Source: CAYWBU01 sp942491525
GTDB lineage: Bacteria; Desulfobacterota; Desulfomonilia; UBA1062
Reading direction: 5' to 3'
Length of the DNA stretch: 64,000 bases
NCBI GenBank assembly: GCA_942491525.1
Contig: CALOBW010000055.1
Span: 248,001-312,000, forward strand
Each line of letters begins with the position of its first letter. Within the stretch, counting starts at the first letter, position 1. Both the position numbers and the translations under genes were made by a program. Below the pieces are notes generated by a model. It worked only from the letters and a program-made list of their open reading frames with translations. It was not told the DNA's origin and made no database searches. Shown here one piece after another: positions 51,227 through 60,782 of the stretch.

Positions 51227-53473
51227 ATGAATGCTGACCTGCTTGAGTTTGCATCCTATAAAGAGTGTCTTAAAAAACTGCTAGCCTCCAACATGGGGGA
51301 ATCTGCCCTTGCATCCCTTGCGCCTCTTGATGACTGGGGCGCCGTGCGTGGGCGCTGGGCTGATCTGCGCGAGATGATGGATCTGATCTCGACAGATGCC
51401 CCGCTGCACTTCGGTAGTCTGGCGGATATTCACGAAGCTCTCGCCATCAAACAGGGCGCCACGCTTGAAGGTCCCGATCTGATTGATATCGCAAATGTGC
51501 TCAAGAGTATGGCGCGGATTCCGGCCTATCTGAGTTCTGCCCGCCGGCTGGCTGAGCTGGCCGCTGAGATTGATCCCCTGATGGATCTGAGCTCCACCAT
51601 TCAGTATCGTCTCGAGCCGACCGGTGAGATTTCCGAGCGCGGCAATCCGGTCTTGGCGGATCTGCGTCGCCGCTATCGCTCCTTGCGCGGGCGCATCCTG
51701 AATCGCATGGAAGACATTCTGGACGGAGCCGAGCATGCGGTGCAGGAGGATCTGATCACGACCCGCAATGATCGTTACGTGATTCCGCTTAAGCAGGGCT
51801 TCGGGTCCAAAGTTAAGGGCATCGCCCATGACTACTCCCGCACTCAGCAGACGGTCTATGTAGAGCCGCTGGAGCTGGTGGATGACAATAATGAGCTCTC
51901 GCAGGTGCGCTCAAGCATCCGTGAGGAGGAGCATAAGGTCCTTAGCGAGCTTTCGCGTCTGGTCTATGACCGGGCGGCTGTGATCCGGCGCAATCTGGAA
52001 ATTTACGGGCAGCTCGATCTGCTGCATGCTGCGGCGCGCTGGGCTGTCAGGAACGGCGCGATTATTCCGCAGGTGTCCGAGACCTGTTTTGAGCTTAAGT
52101 CGGCCCGGCATCCCATCCTGATTGAGCAGCTCGGTTTTGACAATACCGTGCCGCTGGACATCCGGCTGCCGGATGAGAAGAGCTGTCTGATTATTTCGGG
52201 TCCCAATGCCGGCGGCAAGACGGTGGCCCTCAAAACTTTGGGCCTGCTGCACCACATGGCCAGATGCGGTCTGGCGATCCCGGCTGCGGATGGTTCCAGG
52301 GTGATGGCGGTCGGGAGTGTTCATGTGGCCATGGACTCCTCCCAGGATATTCAGCACGGTCTTTCATCCTTCACGGCCCATGCTTATGCCCTCAAGGAGA
52401 TATATAATAAGGTTGCGCCGGGCGATCTGGTCTTGCTGGATGAACCCGGCGAGGGCACTGATTATCAGCAGGGCGGCGCCTTTGCCGTGGCCTATGTGGA
52501 CGCGGTGCTAAAAAAAGGCGCGCATGTGGTGCTGACATCTCACTCTCAGATGGTCAAGCTCTACGGCCTGGCCAGTGATCTGGCCGAGAATGCCGCCGCC
52601 GCCTTTGATGACTCCGGTCTGATGCCGCTCTACCGTCTGGAATACGGTTTGATGGGCGGCAGCCATGCCTTTGAAATTCTCAGATCGGTCGATTTTCCGG
52701 CTGAAATTATTGATGAGGCCAGGGCTGTGATTGCCGAAGATGAACAGAGTCCGCTGGCGCGCGCTCTGGATGATATTGAGTCGGCCCGCAAGATGAAGCT
52801 GGCGGCCGAGGCGGAGCGGGCTGAGCTTGAGCGGCTGAAGGTTAAACTGCAGCAGGAAACTCAACAATTTGAGAAAGAACGTCTGGAAAGTGCTTACAAG
52901 TATAAAGATTTAATCAAAAAGGCCGAAAGGTTAGCTCGCAGGCCGCATGCGCCGGAAAAGGTGGCCGAACTTAAAAAATCAGCCAGGGAACTGGAAGATG
53001 CGGCGGCCAGGGCCCCTGAAGCGCTGCTGGACATCAAGGTTGGATCGATTGTACGTTTGCGCGGTGCCAAGGCTGAGGCTGAGGTGCTCAAGCTGTCGGA
53101 CGGCAAGGCTCTGATATTGAGCGGCGGCAAGCGTCTGACCATGGGTCTCGATATGCTGGAAGTGGTGCCGCAGGCGAAGAAGAAGCAAAAGCAGCGGACT
53201 GCCCATGTGAAGGCCGGTGCCCCCATGGTGCATCCGATCGTGGTGGTCGGCATGCGGGTTGATGAGGCGCTGCCGGTGGTTGAGCAGGCGCTGGATCGGG
53301 CCATGCTGGCCGGTCAGAAAGAGTTTGAAGTTATTCATGGCGGTGGCACGGGCGCGCTGCGTAAGGCTATCCGGGAACATATAAAGCATATTCCGGGAGT
53401 GGCCGGTTTTGAAGACGGGGCTGTCACCGAAGGCGGCAGCACCAAAACGGTTGTCAGGTTGAAAAATGGATAG
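51227..53473 (+). CDS. mutS2: MutS2 family ATPase/endonuclease with Smr domain
   Basis: 748 residues. It lacks the MutS mismatch-recognition domain, as expected for MutS2. Walker A is GPNAGGKTVALKTLG and Walker B is LVLLDEPGEGTD. A coiled-coil region (about 500-590) leads to a KOW-like segment (IKVGSIVRLRG) and the C-terminal Smr domain (about 665-748). In Smr, IHGGGTGALR is intact but the usual LDxxG start reads IVVVG. MutS2 acts on branched DNA and, in some bacteria, collided ribosomes. Placed between yqeY and dnaG; overlaps dnaG by eight bases. Confidence 0.93.
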   Translation: MNADLLEFASYKECLKKLLASNMGESALASLAPLDDWGAVRGRWADLREMMDLISTDAPLHFGSLADIHEALAIKQGATLEGPDLIDIANVLKSMARIPAYLSSARRLAELAAEIDPLMDLSSTIQYRLEPTGEISERGNPVLADLRRRYRSLRGRILNRMEDILDGAEHAVQEDLITTRNDRYVIPLKQGFGSKVKGIAHDYSRTQQTVYVEPLELVDDNNELSQVRSSIREEEHKVLSELSRLVYDRAAVIRRNLEIYGQLDLLHAAARWAVRNGAIIPQVSETCFELKSARHPILIEQLGFDNTVPLDIRLPDEKSCLIISGPNAGGKTVALKTLGLLHHMARCGLAIPAADGSRVMAVGSVHVAMDSSQDIQHGLSSFTAHAYALKEIYNKVAPGDLVLLDEPGEGTDYQQGGAFAVAYVDAVLKKGAHVVLTSHSQMVKLYGLASDLAENAAAAFDDSGLMPLYRLEYGLMGGSHAFEILRSVDFPAEIIDEARAVIAEDEQSPLARALDDIESARKMKLAAEAERAELERLKVKLQQETQQFEKERLESAYKYKDLIKKAERLARRPHAPEKVAELKKSARELEDAAARAPEALLDIKVGSIVRLRGAKAEAEVLKLSDGKALILSGGKRLTMGLDMLEVVPQAKKKQKQRTAHVKAGAPMVHPIVVVGMRVDEALPVVEQALDRAMLAGQKEFEVIHGGGTGALRKAIREHIKHIPGVAGFEDGAVTEGGSTKTVVRLKNG

Positions 53474-55205
53474 AGATCTAATCGACAAGATAAAACAGCA
53501 GACCGACATTGTGGCCATCGTGGGCGAGCATGTTGATCTGAAGAAGAAGGGGCGCTCCTACTGGGGCTGCTGCCCTTTTCATAACGAGAAGACCCCCTCA
53601 TTCCATGTGGAGCCGACCCGGCAGATGTATAAATGTTTCGGCTGCGGCGCGGCCGGCGATGTGATCCGTTTTGTCATGGAGACCAAGGGCTTGAGCTTTA
53701 TGGAGACCGTTGAGGATCTGGGGCTGCGGGTCGGCATCACGGTTGAGCGCGATGAGAAGTATCAGCGCGGCGGCTACTCCATGAAGAAGAGCTGCTATCA
53801 GGCCGGCGGCTTGGCCATGGAGTACTACAAGCATGTGCTTTTCACGCCCCACGGCGAACAGGCCCTGAACTATCTGAAGCAGCGCGGCATGAGCGAAGAT
53901 ACTATCCGGCGTTTCAATATCGGTTATGCGCCCGACAGCTGGGATGCCCTGATCAAGGTCTTCAATAAACGCGGTATGCCCATCGAGGCGGCCGAAAAGT
54001 GCGGTCTGGTGGTCAGGCGCAATAACGGCAGCGGCTACTATGACCGTTTCCGCGGCCGGGTAATGTTTCCCATTATCGATCTTTCCGGTGAGGTGATCGG
54101 CTTCGGCGGGCGCATCATCGGCGAGGGGGAGCCCAAGTACCTTAACACGTCTGAGACGCCGGTCTTTGAGAAGCGTCGTGTGCTCTACAATCTGCAGCAT
54201 GCGCGCAATGACATTCGTGAAGGCGGGGCCGTGGTTGTTGAGGGTTATATGGATGTGGTCTCGCTGGCAAACTGCGGATTCGACAGTGCGGTGGCCACCC
54301 TGGGGACGGCCCTGACCGAGGATCATGTGCGCATTTTACGACGCTTTAGCGACAATATTACGCTTGTTTTTGACGGTGACGCGGCCGGTCGTCAGGCTAT
54401 GCACCGCGCGGTCGAGCCCTTTCTGGCCGGCGACTTGATGCCCAGGGTGGTGATACTGCCTCAGGGTAAGGATCCGGATGATGTGGCCCGGGATTCAATT
54501 GAACACTGGAATCAACTGCTTGATAATGCACAGAATCTTTGGGATTTCATTTTAGATGAATCTTTTTCGGGACGCGATTCCTCTAAACTGGAAAACCGGA
54601 ACTTGATTATCAAGGAGTTGGCCCCGTTAATCTCGAAGATTCAGGATGATGTGGTCCGGGAATTGCTAGTAGAGAGGTTGGCGATCAGGTTGGGTGTTGA
54701 AGCTGATGTGATTAGAAGACAGTTGAAGTCTCCGGAAGCTGTTCCGGTAAATCCCATCGTTACTCCCCAGGTAAGCCGTATCAGGGATCTTGAAGAGACC
54801 CTGGTTCGCCAGATGCTCTTTGATGAGAGTGCGGTGAATGCGGTCAAGGCGCTTGATTTGGCAAAAGAGTTTGAGCAGAGCAGCTACCGTGAACTGGTGG
54901 ACTATCTGCTGCAGAATGGCCCGGTGATCCTGGAGGACCCGGAGTGCCCTGACGCCCTACGAGTGCAGGCCGAGAAAATGATGGCTGAGGGTGAAATTGA
55001 AGGCGATCGAAAAAAAGCGTTGATTGATATCCTCACAGGGGTTATGTATCGGACTTTTGACAGCGAGATACAGATGCTGCAAATGGAGATCACCCAGGCG
55101 CAGGATAGAGGTGAACAGCAAAGGGCTATGGAACTGGCGCGTGCAAAGCAGGCCAAGATCCTGGCCCGACGTAATATAAACAACACTGTATCGGAGGTAC
55201 TGTGA
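53466..55205 (+). CDS. dnaG: DNA primase
   Basis: 579 residues. The CHC2 zinc finger is CPFH..CFGC (residues 38-64). The TOPRIM core shows VVVEGYMDVVSLANCG and VFDGDAAGRQA; RNA-synthesis residues EGEPKYLN are present. The helicase-binding C-terminal domain ends the protein. It makes replication primers. The linker region (about 54480-54760) is more AT-rich. The stop overlaps the rpoD GTG start by four bases. Confidence 0.97.
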   Translation: MDRDLIDKIKQQTDIVAIVGEHVDLKKKGRSYWGCCPFHNEKTPSFHVEPTRQMYKCFGCGAAGDVIRFVMETKGLSFMETVEDLGLRVGITVERDEKYQRGGYSMKKSCYQAGGLAMEYYKHVLFTPHGEQALNYLKQRGMSEDTIRRFNIGYAPDSWDALIKVFNKRGMPIEAAEKCGLVVRRNNGSGYYDRFRGRVMFPIIDLSGEVIGFGGRIIGEGEPKYLNTSETPVFEKRRVLYNLQHARNDIREGGAVVVEGYMDVVSLANCGFDSAVATLGTALTEDHVRILRRFSDNITLVFDGDAAGRQAMHRAVEPFLAGDLMPRVVILPQGKDPDDVARDSIEHWNQLLDNAQNLWDFILDESFSGRDSSKLENRNLIIKELAPLISKIQDDVVRELLVERLAIRLGVEADVIRRQLKSPEAVPVNPIVTPQVSRIRDLEETLVRQMLFDESAVNAVKALDLAKEFEQSSYRELVDYLLQNGPVILEDPECPDALRVQAEKMMAEGEIEGDRKKALIDILTGVMYRTFDSEIQMLQMEITQAQDRGEQQRAMELARAKQAKILARRNINNTVSEVL

Positions 55206-57034
55206 AGGAATTAGAAGATAAGAAGGCCTATTCCAAAGAGGTCCAGAAACTGGTAGCCATGGGAAAGGCCAAAGGTTATCTCACCTATGATGAGGTCAGC
55301 AATGCCCTTCCGGAAGGGGAAGTTTCCCCCGATGACCTCGAAGACGTGATGGATCTTTTCAATGAGAAGGATATCCAGCTCGTCGACAACAAAGATGAAT
55401 ATGAGTCGGTCTCCGCAGACGAGGATGATGCCGAGGACAAGAGCGTGGATATTCACGAGGATGGATCTTCGCGTTCGCCCGATCCGGTGCGGATGTATCT
55501 GCACGAGATGGGCTCCGTCTCGCTGCTCTCGCGTGAAGATGAAACTGAGATCGCCAAGCGGATTGAGGCTGGTCAGCGCCAGATCCTGAACGTTATTATC
55601 AATTCTCCGGTTACCGTTAAAGAGGTTATCGCCATCGGCCAGGCCTTGGAGGCCGGCGTGATCCGTCTGAAGGACGTGGTCGACATGGAGGATATCTTCA
55701 CCGGTGATGAAGAGGATAGCCAGGATGAGCCCGATAATGAGAACGAGGTCGACGGCGAGGAGCTGGAGGCTGAGGAGGAGTCGGTAGAGGATGAGGCTGC
55801 CCTGACCCGGATTCTGGAGATGATCAACCAGATCGAGCAGAAGCAGGAGGAGCTTAAAGGCCATAAGCAGGCTTTCTTCCACGCCAAGGATGATAAGGAG
55901 AAGGATCAGATCAAGAAGGCCATGGCTGATGTCAGCCGCGAGGTCGTGCGTCTGATTCATGAGATTCATTTCCGGCCTGAGCAGATTGAGGCCTTCGGCA
56001 ACCGTCTGAAAGAGCTCAGGCGCCAGCTTGAAGTTAAAGAGGAGCTGATCGCCAATTATGAGGATCAGTTCGGCGTCGGCTACGAAGAGATGGTTGAGAT
56101 GAAGAAGCGCGTGGAGAAAAAGTCTGCGCCCAAGACCGTCGCCAAATTTCTGGAGAAGCACAATCTGACTGAAGATGAAGTTGTCGGCATCGCCACCAAG
56201 ATGGAGAGCTTCAAAAATGATATCAAGAGCATCGAGCGTGAAGGCGGGTTGACCGCCAATGGTCTCAAGAAGGCCGTTCGGGTGCTCGAAGAGGCCGAGG
56301 CCAAGACCGAAGCCGCCAAAACCGAGCTGATTCAGGCCAATCTGCGCCTGGTGGTCAGCATCGCCAAGAAGTATGTCAACCGCGGCCTGCAGTTTCTGGA
56401 CCTGATCCAGGAGGGTAACATCGGCCTGATGAAGGCGGTTGAGAAGTTTGAGTACCGCCGCGGCTACAAGTTCTCCACTTATGCCACCTGGTGGATTCGC
56501 CAGGCCATCACCCGTGCCATCGCCGACCAGGCCCGCACCATCCGTATCCCGGTCCATATGATCGAGACTATCAATAAGTTGATCCGCACCTCGCGCTCCC
56601 TGGTGCAGGAGCTGGGCCGCGAGCCCACCCCTGAGGAGATCGCCGAGAAGATGGAGTACCCCGAACATAAGGTGCGCAAGATTCTCAAGATTGCCAAGGA
56701 GCCTATCTCCCTTGAGACGCCCATCGGCGAAGAGGAAGACAGCCATCTGGGTGACTTCATTGAGGACAAGAAGGTGCCGTCGCCCTCTGAAGCCATCACG
56801 GCCAAGAACCTCTCCGAGCAGTCGCGCCGTGTACTGGCAACTCTGACTCCGCGTGAGGAGAAGGTGCTGCGCATGCGCTTCGGCATCGGTGAGAAATCTG
56901 ATCATACTCTCGAAGAGGTCGGCAAGGACTTTTCGGTCACCCGTGAGCGTATCCGTCAGATCGAGGCCAAGGCGCTTCGTAAGCTGCGCCACCCGGTGCG
57001 CTCCAAGAAGCTGCGCTCGTTCATCGATACCTAG
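55202..57034 (+). CDS. rpoD: RNA polymerase primary sigma factor
   Basis: 610 residues from GTG 55202 with GGAGGTACT upstream. Region 1.1 (about 1-80), region 1.2 (RMYLHEMG), a long acidic non-conserved insert (about 165-330), then region 2 (LDLIQEGNIGLMKAVEKFEYRRG, FSTYATWWIRQAI), region 3 and region 4 (TLEEVGKDFSVTRERIRQIE). It directs transcription from -35/-10 promoters. Last gene of rpsU-yqeY-mutS2-dnaG-rpoD, the counterpart of the E. coli macromolecular synthesis operon. Confidence 0.97.
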   Translation: MKELEDKKAYSKEVQKLVAMGKAKGYLTYDEVSNALPEGEVSPDDLEDVMDLFNEKDIQLVDNKDEYESVSADEDDAEDKSVDIHEDGSSRSPDPVRMYLHEMGSVSLLSREDETEIAKRIEAGQRQILNVIINSPVTVKEVIAIGQALEAGVIRLKDVVDMEDIFTGDEEDSQDEPDNENEVDGEELEAEEESVEDEAALTRILEMINQIEQKQEELKGHKQAFFHAKDDKEKDQIKKAMADVSREVVRLIHEIHFRPEQIEAFGNRLKELRRQLEVKEELIANYEDQFGVGYEEMVEMKKRVEKKSAPKTVAKFLEKHNLTEDEVVGIATKMESFKNDIKSIEREGGLTANGLKKAVRVLEEAEAKTEAAKTELIQANLRLVVSIAKKYVNRGLQFLDLIQEGNIGLMKAVEKFEYRRGYKFSTYATWWIRQAITRAIADQARTIRIPVHMIETINKLIRTSRSLVQELGREPTPEEIAEKMEYPEHKVRKILKIAKEPISLETPIGEEEDSHLGDFIEDKKVPSPSEAITAKNLSEQSRRVLATLTPREEKVLRMRFGIGEKSDHTLEEVGKDFSVTRERIRQIEAKALRKLRHPVRSKKLRSFIDT

Positions 57035-57055
57035 ATCCAGTTATTTCTAATCCGT

Positions 57056-57088
57056 AAAGGCCCGTCTTTTAGGCGGGCCTTTTTTTTA
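57056..57088 (+). terminator. rpoD operon terminator
   Basis: AAAGGCCCG and CGGGCCT arms with an internal loop, followed by eight or more T residues, 22 bases past the rpoD stop. Confidence 0.88.
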
Positions 57089-57130
57089 TCATGCTTGTTC
57101 TTGGCTACCTCAATATTATATCATCCTGAT

Positions 57131-58453
57131 ATGGCTAAGAAAATGATGATTTCATCCGTCCATCGTCATCTTGCGCTGCGCCTTTTGCTGGTGGCATTGG
57201 TTATCGCCCTGTTGGTCAGCCTGATTGTCGTGGTCCGCAGTCGCGACGATGTGGGGCAGGTTGCCGTTGACCGTGCCATTGAGGCTACGGTGGCCTATAA
57301 TGATCAGGTCAGGGATATTCTGGATCAGGGGCCCGATTTCAATCTTCTGCAGCAGGAGCTGGTCTTCTTTGCCCGGGGGCGTGACGACAACCTTTTGCGC
57401 TATCTGCGCCGCAAAGTCAGAAGTGTCTATGCCACAATCCTTGACAGTGAGCTGCTGGAACGCGGTGTTGTCTCTGACGGCAGCTATGAGCACCATGATG
57501 CGGTCAAGCTCTACCTGCAGCGGAATCCGGCCGCCAGAGGCGTCTGGTATCAGGTGGTCTCGATTGCCGATACGCCGCATATCCTGGTGATGGCGCCGCT
57601 TAAAAGCCGGGATGGTGAAGTGAGGGCCTATCTGCGGGGGGTCTATATGCTCACGCCGGAGGCGCGCCAGGAGATCAGCACGCGCATGCAGCGCTCAATG
57701 CTGCTGGTGATTGCCATTGTGCTGGTTACCACGGCCTGCATCTACCCGATAGTGCTGCGCCTGATCAAGCGGGTGGTCTCCATGTCGCTGAGTCTGCTTG
57801 ACTCGCATCTTGATACGCTGCGTGTGCTGGGCAGTGCGGTTGCCAAGCGCGACAGTGACACCGATGCCCACAACTATCGTGTCACCATCATGGCCGTGCG
57901 CATCGCCGAAACCATGGGCCTTGAAAATCGTGAGATGCGCAGTCTGATCAAGGGCGCCTTTCTGCATGATGTGGGTAAGATCGGCATACCGGATGAGATC
58001 CTGCTTAAACCCGGCAAGCTTGATGATGCCGAGTTTGCAATTATGAAGACCCATGTGGACAACGGCCTTGAAATCATCAGTAGTTCCAGCTGGCTGCTGG
58101 ATGCCATGGAGGTGGTGGCCTCTCACCATGAGAAGGCCGACTGCTCCGGCTATCCTCTGGGGCTCTGTCGGCAGACCACGCCCCTCACAGCGCGCATCTT
58201 TGCCGTGGCTGATGTCTTTGATGCCCTGACCTCAAAGAGACCCTACAAGGAGTCATTTAGCCTCGAGAGGGCCATCTCTATCCTTGAGGAGGGTCGCGGG
58301 AGTCACTTTGATCCGGAGGTGCTTGAGCATTTCATGCGCGTCAAGGATCAGCTCTATACTCTGGGTGAACTGGACGATGCCGCTCTTAAGGCTCGGCTGG
58401 CGGCAATTACGCGCCGCTACTTTCTGGATGATGTTGGCGATATGATTCTGTGA
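57131..58453 (+). CDS. Membrane HD-GYP c-di-GMP phosphodiesterase
   Basis: 440 residues from ATG 57131. Two membrane helices (about 15-37 and 187-208) flank a periplasmic domain of about 150 residues. The HD-GYP domain (about 230-420) has HDVGKIGIPDEIL, HHEKADCSGYPLGL and DVFDALTSKRPYK. In the GYP loop Cys replaces the usual Gly of DGSGYP. Probably hydrolyses c-di-GMP, opposing the diguanylate cyclase at 4150. The start is uncertain because no clear ribosome site is seen; a TTG at 57095 is less likely as it sits in the rpoD terminator. Confidence 0.9.
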   Translation: MAKKMMISSVHRHLALRLLLVALVIALLVSLIVVVRSRDDVGQVAVDRAIEATVAYNDQVRDILDQGPDFNLLQQELVFFARGRDDNLLRYLRRKVRSVYATILDSELLERGVVSDGSYEHHDAVKLYLQRNPAARGVWYQVVSIADTPHILVMAPLKSRDGEVRAYLRGVYMLTPEARQEISTRMQRSMLLVIAIVLVTTACIYPIVLRLIKRVVSMSLSLLDSHLDTLRVLGSAVAKRDSDTDAHNYRVTIMAVRIAETMGLENREMRSLIKGAFLHDVGKIGIPDEILLKPGKLDDAEFAIMKTHVDNGLEIISSSSWLLDAMEVVASHHEKADCSGYPLGLCRQTTPLTARIFAVADVFDALTSKRPYKESFSLERAISILEEGRGSHFDPEVLEHFMRVKDQLYTLGELDDAALKARLAAITRRYFLDDVGDMIL

Positions 58454-58460
58454 GTCAATA

Positions 58461-58492
58461 AAAAAGGGGAGCGCTTAAGCGCTCCCCTTTTT
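58461..58492. terminator. Bidirectional terminator
   Basis: A perfect 32-base palindrome: AAAAAGGGGAGCGC, TTAA centre, GCGCTCCCCTTTTT. It lies between the convergent HD-GYP and porin-like genes and gives a T run in both directions. Confidence 0.92.
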
Positions 58493-58511
58493 CGTTTAGG
58501 CTCTAACTGGA

Positions 58512-60419
58512 TTAGAATGATACGGTTGCGATCCAACGGGCTGCCCAGGTGGGCTCGACCTCGAGGCCGCTCTTGACTGCAAGGGGACTTACGCTGGCGA
58601 AGGCCATGTTTTCCAGAGTGTTCTGGAAGGGCACTGCGCCTTCAATCATGTCCTGGTAGAAACCACCGGGAGCAAAGTAGGAAGCTTCAACAGCAGCGCT
58701 GAAGTTGTCCTGAATGTTCCAGGTTGCTTTGGCGTTAACTTCCCAACCCATGTCCTTGCTGACTTCGTTCTTCTGAACGTTGGCCAGACCGGTTACGGTA
58801 TTGGTGTACTGGCCTACCATGGCAATCTTAGACATGGCCGGGTTGAGGCAATTGACAAAGCCCCACTCGGGGTTCCACTCTTCAAGGTAGGTGGTGTCGG
58901 CTTTCTGGGCGTACAGCAGGTTGCCTTCAAGCAACACATCTTCGCTTACCTGAGTGTTGAGACCCATGCGAACCAGGATGACGTTGGAGAAGCTGTAGTC
59001 ATCATCACCGGCGTTACCGACTGCATCGGCGGTGACCGGAGAGATGATGAACTTGTCTGAGGCATCAACAACGTCGTTCATCAGCCAGGAACCGAAGGTG
59101 GTTGAGTCACTGAATGCACCGTCAATCTCGTTCGGTGCTTTGGCGCCTGATGCATAGGCCAGGGTGAATACCGGAGTAACAGTGGCATCGCCGGCGGCGA
59201 TATCGTAGCTGGCCTCAACATAGGTGGCAACTGCACCCTTGTACTCCAGATCTTCGGTGATGGAGTAGGGATAGGTCTGGGCAGATGCGAAGACCGGTGT
59301 AAGGGCCGGGGCGTTGGCGGTCATGATGGCGAGGATATCCTGATAGCCGAAGGCAACGTTGCGCAGCTTGTTGGAATCCTTTTTGACGTAAGTGCCGTCG
59401 GTGTAGCTCAGGTAGAAGTTCAGACCGAGTCCGTCCTTGCTGTAGGCAACATCAATAGCCGGGTTGAAGTAGCTGGTTTCGGCGTTGTCCTTACCGGACC
59501 AGGCATAGGACAGTGAACCGGCAGCGCTCAGGTTGTCGCTGTTGTAGGCGGCCAGGGCTACGATGCCGTCTTCATCATAGTCATCGGAGTTGAGGCCTTT
59601 GTAGTTGTTTGCAACATCGACCAACAGGCCGTTAGCTTCATCCTCATCCTCTTTGTGCCAGATCAAACCGTAAGTCCACTCTTCCATGTCGGGCAGCTGG
59701 ATGAAGTAGCCGATACCGGTGAAGTCGGAGTGTTTGCCCAGGATGAACTTACCGAAGTCGGTGGTGACGTCGGCATAGAGGTTCTGGATGCGCATCAAGG
59801 TGTAGCTGTCAACGTCTTCCTCGGTGAAGCCAGGGGCGTCAACGGTGCCATAGTCAGCATCGGATACAACGTTCTCGAATACATCGATATCCATGACGAT
59901 GCGGGCATTATCATTAATGATCAGCTCGGGGGTCATGGAGAAGTAGTGCTTCAGGTAGGCGTCGTTTGACTTTGTATCGGTGATGGCTGCAGCTTCTTCC
60001 ATCAGGATGTCTGAATCGAGCTTTGCAACAGCAAGCTGAGTCTTCATGGTATTAATGCCGCCTACAAGAGTGTTACCATTGGTTCTGTCAAGACCGAGGG
60101 CATCAGCGGCGGCATTTAGCTGAGCACCGATCACGGGTCCAGCTATGGCTGTGTAGTCAACAGGGGCCGGTGATGACGTTGAATATTGCAGTAGAGCGTC
60201 AAGGGTAGCATCTGTTGCATCAATAACATCAGCAACAAACCTTGAACCAAGAGTTGTTGTTGCGCCGGGATATTTAGCCTTCACCCAGTCTGATTCCGCG
60301 TAATAGCGGCCCTGCATTTCATACTCACCGCTAATCTTCAGTTCGACAGCGCCGGCAGGCATTGCGAACCCCATGGCAACTACTGCCATACAGATCCATT
60401 TTGTCCAGTTAAGCTTCAT
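58512..60419 (-). CDS. Outer-membrane porin-like beta-barrel protein
   Basis: 635 residues with a signal peptide (about 1-24, cut after PAGA). The mature protein starts KISGEYEMQGRYY and shows alternating hydrophobic/polar strands with long loops, many Asp, Tyr and Asn residues, and a C-terminal Phe (IATVSF) as needed for barrel insertion. Strand patterns recall alginate-export or DUF1302-like porins of delta-proteobacteria, but the family is not certain. A strong GGAGGAG ribosome site. Probably an abundant outer-membrane channel. Confidence 0.82.
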   Translation of the reverse strand: MKLNWTKWICMAVVAMGFAMPAGAVELKISGEYEMQGRYYAESDWVKAKYPGATTTLGSRFVADVIDATDATLDALLQYSTSSPAPVDYTAIAGPVIGAQLNAAADALGLDRTNGNTLVGGINTMKTQLAVAKLDSDILMEEAAAITDTKSNDAYLKHYFSMTPELIINDNARIVMDIDVFENVVSDADYGTVDAPGFTEEDVDSYTLMRIQNLYADVTTDFGKFILGKHSDFTGIGYFIQLPDMEEWTYGLIWHKEDEDEANGLLVDVANNYKGLNSDDYDEDGIVALAAYNSDNLSAAGSLSYAWSGKDNAETSYFNPAIDVAYSKDGLGLNFYLSYTDGTYVKKDSNKLRNVAFGYQDILAIMTANAPALTPVFASAQTYPYSITEDLEYKGAVATYVEASYDIAAGDATVTPVFTLAYASGAKAPNEIDGAFSDSTTFGSWLMNDVVDASDKFIISPVTADAVGNAGDDDYSFSNVILVRMGLNTQVSEDVLLEGNLLYAQKADTTYLEEWNPEWGFVNCLNPAMSKIAMVGQYTNTVTGLANVQKNEVSKDMGWEVNAKATWNIQDNFSAAVEASYFAPGGFYQDMIEGAVPFQNTLENMAFASVSPLAVKSGLEVEPTWAARWIATVSF

Positions 60420-60617
60420 GTGATCTCCTCCTAAGTTTTCGTTTTAGCTCCATTCCCTTAGACACCGATGGAATGAAACCAACACCATAAAGATTAGCTT
60501 TGTGTTCGGCATTTGCACCATCAATGTTTAAGAAAATATTAATCTTTTTCTTAGCAATGTGCAGGCCAAAGTGTTTTATTAATTTAAATCAATATATTAG
60601 CTCGAAAAATTTTTTTT

Positions 60618-60657
60618 GCTGTTGTCGCAAAGACAACACAATTGAGATGCTGTTGTC
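60618..60657. repeat. Clustered GTTGTC repeats
   Basis: GCTGTTGTC at 60618-60626, an inverted GACAAC at 60632-60637 and GCTGTTGTC again at 60649-60657. The first two form a six-base hairpin with a five-base loop. Spacing of the direct copies is 31 bp, about three helical turns, suggesting a protein-binding site array. Confidence 0.45.
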
Positions 60658-60727
60658 AGTTTTGTTACGCTATGGTGATGGGGTTGTCATATCTGATCAG
60701 CGTGTTGATTTTGTTTAAGACTCTAGG

Positions 60728-60756
60728 TTGACATATAATGATAGCCCACCTATAGA
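60728..60756 (+). promoter_or_regulatory. Sigma-70 promoter of the phosphoglucomutase gene
   Basis: TTGACA, 17 bases, TATAGA, ending 26 bases before the ATG at 60783, which has CAGGAG upstream. Confidence 0.72.
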
Positions 60757-60782
60757 GGTCCAAAAATGAACAGGAGAAATGT

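Larger units (their letters stand above)
60420..60782. other. 363-bp regulatory spacer between the porin and pgm genes
   Basis: AT-rich, no convincing gene (a 72-codon frame from 60500 has no ribosome site and a composition unlike protein). It holds the pgm promoter (60728-60756), a possible sigma-54 site for the porin on the minus strand (60553-60568: TGGCCT, five bases, TTGCT), and three copies of GTTGTC/GACAAC within 60618-60657. Confidence 0.6.

Noticed and set aside
55211..56992. 593-codon open frame antisense to rpoD
   Set aside because: Same reason: complement of a conserved sigma factor gene, no ribosome site, no domain.
60500..60718. 72-codon frame in the porin-pgm spacer
   Set aside because: No ribosome site, Cys/Phe-rich composition from AT-rich DNA, and it overlaps repeats that look regulatory.
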